Positions 4,991-7,980 of a DNA stretch of 7,980 nt are shown piece by piece. Both the position numbers and the translations under genes were made by a program. Source of the DNA: Anaerolineaceae bacterium (GTDB lineage: Bacteria > Chloroflexota > Anaerolineae > Anaerolineales > Anaerolineaceae); contig DMDF01000075.1 in the NCBI GenBank assembly GCA_003446605.1, positions 28,456 to 36,435 on the forward strand. The letters run 5' to 3'. Numbering within the stretch: position 1 is the stretch's first letter; every line of letters begins with the position of its first letter. The notes beneath the pieces were generated by a model that saw nothing but the letters and a program-made list of their open reading frames with translations, did not search any database and had not been told where the DNA came from.

Positions 4991-6418
4991 ATGCCTGACC
5001 AAACCATCAGCAAAACCGATTTCCTGCTGTTCTGTGACTGCCCGCGGCATTTCTGGGCAGCCAAGCACGGCTACCCCAGCGCCCAACCCTTCACCGCCAT
5101 GGACCAATTCCGCATGCAGCAGGGACAGGAAGTGGAAGCACTGGCGCTGGAATTCATCCAGCAGCACATCCTGCCCCAATACTCCAATGCAGAGCTGCAC
5201 TGGCAACATACTGACACACTGGATATCTTCCTCGCCCGCAGCGATGCCCTGATCCACGATGAAAAAGAGGATTGTTATGATCTATATGAGATCAAGAGCA
5301 GTACCTCCCTGCAAAAAGAACATGTGCTGGATGTTGCCTTCCAGCGCGAAGTTTTTTCCGCCAGTATGCGCTTGCGGCATGCCTGTCTGGTACATCTCAA
5401 CAGCAACTACCACCGGAAAGGTGAGCTTGATCTAGCTCAGCTTTTCGTTTGTGAAGATATCACACAAGCTATGGCAGATGTGCAACCTACGGTTGCAATC
5501 CTCATGCGGGTTGCCCGCCAGGCTCTGCAGCAGAATTCTTATGACAATCTGGAACACTGCCGCAAGCCAAACGATTGCCCTTACCCGCAGCTATGCCACC
5601 CCGACCTGCCTCAGCATCCCATTTACGAGATCAGCCGCCTGCACAAAAACAAAGCCACTCAGATGGAAGATATGGGAGTGCGCGCCATAAACGATATTCC
5701 TGCCGGTTTCGCACTTTCTGAAAAACAGCAGGCGTACGTGGATGTGGTCAAATCCGGTGAGCCATCTATTGAGCGAAACGCTATCCGTAATTGGTTCGCG
5801 CAATTGCGCTACCCACTCCATTTTTTGGATTACGAAACCTGCAACCCTGCACTACCGGCTTTTGATGGGTACAAACCCAACCAGCACATCGTCTTTCAAT
5901 ATTCGCTGCACGTGCTACCAGCTCCCGATGCCGAGCTCAAACACTATGAATATTTGCACACCCAATTCAGCGATCCTGCCCCCGCTTTGTTGCAGCAGCT
6001 CTCGCAACACATCGCACCCTATGGCTCGGTCATGGTATGGAACAAAGCCTTTGAAATGTACCGTAACCGCGAAATGGCGGAGATCTGCCCCAGCTATGCG
6101 CAGTTTCTGGAGGAACTCAACAGCCGCGTGGTGGATCTGATGGAGGTCTTCAGCCAGAATATGTACATCCATCCTGATTTTCATGGCAGCGCTTCCATCA
6201 AAAAAGTACTGCAGGTACTGGTGCCCGACCTGAGCTATGCGGATTTAGCCATTCAAAAAGGAGATGAAGCATCCATCACCTGGTGGGAGATGGTGGGCGG
6301 AAAGATAATTGATTCAGAAAGACAAAAAACAATTACCAATCTCTTGCAATACTGTGCGTTGGATACGCGAGCTTTAGTGGAGATTTCCTCAATTTTGACA
6401 AATCTGCTTACAAAATAA
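4991..6418 (+). CDS. DUF2779 nuclease: Cas4/RecB-like PD-(D/E)XK domain plus DEDD-type 3'-5' exonuclease domain
   Basis: A 475-residue, two-part predicted DNA-processing enzyme. The N-terminal half (about 1-205) looks like a Cas4/RecB-family nuclease. It has FCDCPRHFW (14-22), D85 in ARSDALIHD, the E-x-K motif YEIKSS (99-104) and a Q-containing helix near Q118. C15/C17 together with C190, C196 and C202 match the one-plus-three cysteine arrangement that holds an iron-sulfur cluster in Cas4 and AddB. The C-terminal half (about 275-470) has RNase H-fold exonuclease motifs: FLDYET (D280, E282), VWNKAFE (349-355) and YCALDT (454-459). The region GSASIKKVLQVLVPDLSYADLAI (399-421, key residues GS, SIK, YADLAI) is typical of DUF2779. 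The start follows AGGGA (4979-4983) by seven bases. No cas genes are nearby. The substrate is unknown; repair or defence are both possible. Confidence 0.88.
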   Translation: MPDQTISKTDFLLFCDCPRHFWAAKHGYPSAQPFTAMDQFRMQQGQEVEALALEFIQQHILPQYSNAELHWQHTDTLDIFLARSDALIHDEKEDCYDLYEIKSSTSLQKEHVLDVAFQREVFSASMRLRHACLVHLNSNYHRKGELDLAQLFVCEDITQAMADVQPTVAILMRVARQALQQNSYDNLEHCRKPNDCPYPQLCHPDLPQHPIYEISRLHKNKATQMEDMGVRAINDIPAGFALSEKQQAYVDVVKSGEPSIERNAIRNWFAQLRYPLHFLDYETCNPALPAFDGYKPNQHIVFQYSLHVLPAPDAELKHYEYLHTQFSDPAPALLQQLSQHIAPYGSVMVWNKAFEMYRNREMAEICPSYAQFLEELNSRVVDLMEVFSQNMYIHPDFHGSASIKKVLQVLVPDLSYADLAIQKGDEASITWWEMVGGKIIDSERQKTITNLLQYCALDTRALVEISSILTNLLTK

Positions 6419-6425
6419 CAAAATC

Positions 6426-6454
6426 TTTACAAATCTTCTAATTCCTTATATGAT
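6426..6454 (+). promoter_or_regulatory. Promoter of the patatin-like gene
   Basis: TTTACA (6426-6431) and TATGAT (6449-6454), each five of six to consensus, are exactly 17 bp apart. They lie wholly in the 65-base gap after the nuclease stop codon. The predicted start near 6461 gives a leader of about 23 bases containing the GAGGAA ribosome site (6475-6480). No terminator is visible between the two genes, so read-through from the nuclease gene is also possible. Confidence 0.65.
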
Positions 6455-6483
6455 GGGGGTAATCTAACCATTATGAGGAAATT

Positions 6484-7482
6484 ATGAGTCCACTCTTTCC
6501 CTTTCTCGCTCCCAAACCCATCATTTACCGCAACCTGGTCTTCAAAGGCGGCGGAGTACGCGGAATCGCATATATTGGCGCGCTGGAAGTACTAGAAGAA
6601 GAAGGCGTTCTTACCGGCATTCAACGAGTTGCAGGTACTTCTGCCGGTGCCATCAGCGCACTGTTGGTTAGCTTACGCCTACCCATTGATGAGGTGCTGG
6701 AGCTTTTCTCCACCCTCGATTTTCGCAAGATTCCACAATCCTCGACCCGCAAGCGTAAACTACCAACGCGCCTGCCAACCGATGAGGAAAAACTGGCGCG
6801 TATCATCCGTTCCTACGGGCTGTACTCCAGCGAATATTTCTACGGCTGGCTGCGTGAAGTGGTGGCAAAACACTGCGACGGTAATGCGGATGCCAGTTTC
6901 ATGGATTTTCACAAGCGCGGCTTTCTCGATCCATTCATCGTGGTAGCCAACCTTAACAAACAGCGCGAAGAGATCATGTCTTTCCAAACCACCCCCGATA
7001 TAGCTGTGGCGGATGCGGTACGCATGTCCATGTCCATCCCGCTCTATTTCGAGGCACTACGCTTTGATGGGAAGAAATTCGGCAATGGCGATTACTACGT
7101 GGATGGAGGTTTATTCAATAACTACCCCATCAAGGTTTTTGATGAACCACCCTATCTGACCACCAGTGAGCTCAAACGCACCAAGGGTAATCAAGAGACC
7201 CTGGGCTTGTTTCTGTATCCAGATAGCAGCAGCACCTCTATCAAACGATCCTCCAATCCGCGCAACTTGATGGATTACTTGAGTTTAGTTATGAGTAATG
7301 TGTATTCATCCTACGAAGTCATACAATACGAAACCAGTATCATCGATCAGCGCCGTACCATCGCCATCAGCGATCGCGGCATACAATCGACCGATTTCGA
7401 TATCGTTAAGGGTGATGAGAAATACAATCTTCTGCGAGAATCGGGTAAAAAAGCAGCCTATGCATTCCTGGCTAATCGCTAA
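6484..7482 (+). CDS. Patatin-like phospholipase family protein
   Basis: A 332-residue Ser/Asp-dyad acyl hydrolase, expected to cleave acyl esters of phospholipids or other lipids. The oxyanion-hole motif GGGVRG is at 22-27 (FKGGGVRGIAYIGAL, 20-34), the nucleophile motif GTSAG at 51-55 (S53), and the acid motif DGG at 207-209 (D207, followed by LFNNYP). The intervening SMSIPLYFE (182-190) fits the family segment before the catalytic Asp. There is no signal peptide or clear membrane helix, so the protein is probably cytosolic or peripherally membrane-bound. GAGGAA sits three bases before the ATG. All catalytic residues are intact. Its in vivo lipid substrate is not evident. No CD-NTase or other cyclic-nucleotide defence partner is adjacent, so a housekeeping lipase role is as likely as an immune one. 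Confidence 0.93.
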   Translation: MSPLFPFLAPKPIIYRNLVFKGGGVRGIAYIGALEVLEEEGVLTGIQRVAGTSAGAISALLVSLRLPIDEVLELFSTLDFRKIPQSSTRKRKLPTRLPTDEEKLARIIRSYGLYSSEYFYGWLREVVAKHCDGNADASFMDFHKRGFLDPFIVVANLNKQREEIMSFQTTPDIAVADAVRMSMSIPLYFEALRFDGKKFGNGDYYVDGGLFNNYPIKVFDEPPYLTTSELKRTKGNQETLGLFLYPDSSSTSIKRSSNPRNLMDYLSLVMSNVYSSYEVIQYETSIIDQRRTIAISDRGIQSTDFDIVKGDEKYNLLRESGKKAAYAFLANR

Positions 7483-7494
7483 ATTTCGTTACAC

Positions 7495-7528
7495 AAAAAA
7501 AGGTGAGCCATTTTTCTGCTCACCTTTT
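7495..7528. terminator. Bidirectional terminator between convergent genes
   Basis: AAAAGGTGAGC (7498-7508) pairs perfectly with GCTCACCTTTT (7518-7528) around a 9-base loop. It lies 15 bases after the patatin stop and 10 bases after the minus-strand gene's stop. Read on the minus strand, the stem is followed by a U-run from the A-tract at 7495-7501. On the plus strand only four T follow, so termination should be stronger for the minus-strand gene. Confidence 0.8.
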
Positions 7529-7538
7529 CACAAGTATT

Positions 7539-7916
7539 CTAATATTCTCCTTCGTCGAAATCCTCTTCATCGTCCAGGTCATCAAAGTCCTCGAATTCCT
7601 CAGGGATATGGCGCGTCCACAGTAGCAGGATTTGCCCCTCATCGGTCTCAATGGAACGGGCAGCCATGATGGGTACCTTCTCCTCCACACCCATCTCATT
7701 ACGATAATGCAGATGGATGACGCCGTTTTCCTTCCACATGCGATGGCAACGCTCCACCAGTTCTGGACCGTTGAAAGTACGCACCTGTGTCAGGCTCATA
7801 TCGTATAATAAGGGACCCTCAGAAAGACCCAAAGCCCACCCATCATCAATTTGCTCAAAAACAGGGGGTGGTCCCTCTATAATCGTGATTTTGTCTTCAA
7901 GCTGGTTCTTTGTCAT
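7539..7916 (-). CDS. Conserved hypothetical protein with acidic C-terminal tail
   Basis: I do not recognise a named function. With the ATG at 7916 the product has 125 residues. A compact body of mixed alpha/beta character (about 8-105) begins KITIIEGPPPVFE (9-21), continues WALGLSEGP (27-35) and ends with QILLLWTRHIP (95-105). It is followed by a tail of about 20 residues, mostly Asp and Glu (about 106-125). There is no signal peptide or membrane helix. An upstream in-frame TTG at 7937 would add seven residues (starting MWLWRTR), but GGAG (7924-7927) lies seven bases before the ATG and inside that extension, so the ATG is preferred. The gene converges on the patatin gene and shares a terminator hairpin with it. 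The tail suggests a protein-binding or nucleic-acid-mimicking surface, but that is a guess. Confidence 0.8.
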   Translation of the reverse strand: MTKNQLEDKITIIEGPPPVFEQIDDGWALGLSEGPLLYDMSLTQVRTFNGPELVERCHRMWKENGVIHLHYRNEMGVEEKVPIMAARSIETDEGQILLLWTRHIPEEFEDFDDLDDEEDFDEGEY

Positions 7917-7923
7917 TCTTGTT

Positions 7924-7928
7924 CTCCA
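7924..7928 (-). promoter_or_regulatory. Ribosome binding site that decides the start of the acidic-tail protein
   Basis: On the minus strand TGGAG (7928-7924) sits seven bases before the ATG at 7916-7914. It falls inside the longer frame that would start with TTG at 7937, which argues that translation begins at the ATG. Confidence 0.7.
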
Positions 7929-7936
7929 AAGCCACA

Positions 7937-7942
7937 ATCATA
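7937..7942 (-). promoter_or_regulatory. Possible -10 box of the acidic-tail gene
   Basis: TATGAT on the minus strand (7942-7937) is five of six to consensus and would place a transcript start near 7930, just before the ribosome site. A matching -35 box is poor, the best being ATGAAA at 19-bp spacing, so confidence is low. If correct, the TTG at 7937 would not be transcribed. Confidence 0.3.
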
Positions 7943-7980
7943 CCACCAAACTATCTTTCCTTTTCATAATTTTAATAAAA

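Noticed and set aside
4984..5000. Out-of-frame ATG at 4984 that gives a four-codon frame (ATG ATA TAT GCC TGA) overlapping the nuclease start
   Set aside because: Too close to the AGGGA ribosome site to be used efficiently; most likely chance in a short A+T-rich leader.
4251..6184. Open frames antisense to or out of frame with the DegV and nuclease genes, including one spanning 4910-5257 on the minus strand
   Set aside because: They are shadows of strongly supported genes; their translations show no motifs and they have no plausible promoters.
6395..6416. TTGACA at 6395-6400 as a promoter for the patatin gene
   Set aside because: No -10 box lies at 16-18 bp from it; the pair at 6426-6454 is far better.
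4991..6418. Cas4 belonging to a CRISPR-Cas locus
   Set aside because: Only the N-terminal half is Cas4-like; it is fused to an exonuclease domain typical of DUF2779, and there are no cas genes or regularly spaced repeats.
6484..7482. CBASS-type defence effector (CapV-like patatin)
   Set aside because: No CD-NTase, ubiquitin-like-system or other CBASS partner gene is next to it within the window; intact patatin motifs alone do not show a defence role.

Overview
The window reads as ordinary bacterial chromosome of moderate G+C. The gene set suggests a Chloroflexota lineage, perhaps Anaerolineae. The pointers are a GAF/PAS/GAF/HD-GYP regulator with a three-helix membrane module, a DUF4405 membrane cytochrome with a Thr/Pro-rich tail, a DUF2779 nuclease, and a small protein ending in an acidic tail. 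This placement is an inference from protein style; no rRNA or other phylogenetic marker is present. Promoters look like standard housekeeping sigma TTGACA/TATAAT types, and several have exact 17-bp spacing.

Layout. At the left edge (1-33) lies what looks like the terminator of an unseen upstream gene, followed by a strong promoter and a tRNA-Arg(CCU) gene (75-148). Bases 149-356 hold no gene. A long minus-strand gene (2687 to 357) encodes a membrane-anchored HD-GYP protein, a likely cyclic-di-GMP phosphodiesterase. It is visibly more A+T-rich than the genes to its right. A 198-bp divergent intergenic region (2688-2885) separates it from a plus-strand DUF4405 cytochrome-like protein (2886-3827), which has its own promoter and terminator. 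Next come a DegV-family lipid-binding protein (4015-4854) with a consensus-like promoter and a 12-bp hairpin downstream, a PD-(D/E)XK plus DEDD-type exonuclease of the DUF2779 family (4991-6418), and a patatin-like phospholipase (6484-7482). A short minus-strand gene for an acidic-tailed conserved protein (7916 to 7539) converges on the patatin gene. The two share a hairpin that could terminate transcription in both directions.

How the genes work together. Almost every gene seems to carry its own promoter, and most have a hairpin after them, so the window is mostly a row of single-gene units rather than one operon or pathway. The nuclease and patatin genes are the only close pair on one strand without a terminator between them, but the patatin gene has a good promoter of its own. 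Two themes are supported: signalling (HD-GYP protein) and membrane or lipid biology (DegV, patatin, DUF4405).

Most unusual item. The DUF4405 protein at 2886-3827 combines a histidine-bearing four-helix membrane core, an internal twin-arginine motif before a fifth helix, a long Thr/Pro linker, and a 33-residue C-terminal module in which six cysteines frame a sequence matching a 12-residue EF-hand calcium loop. No CRISPR array, insertion sequence, phage gene or recognisable defence operon was seen.
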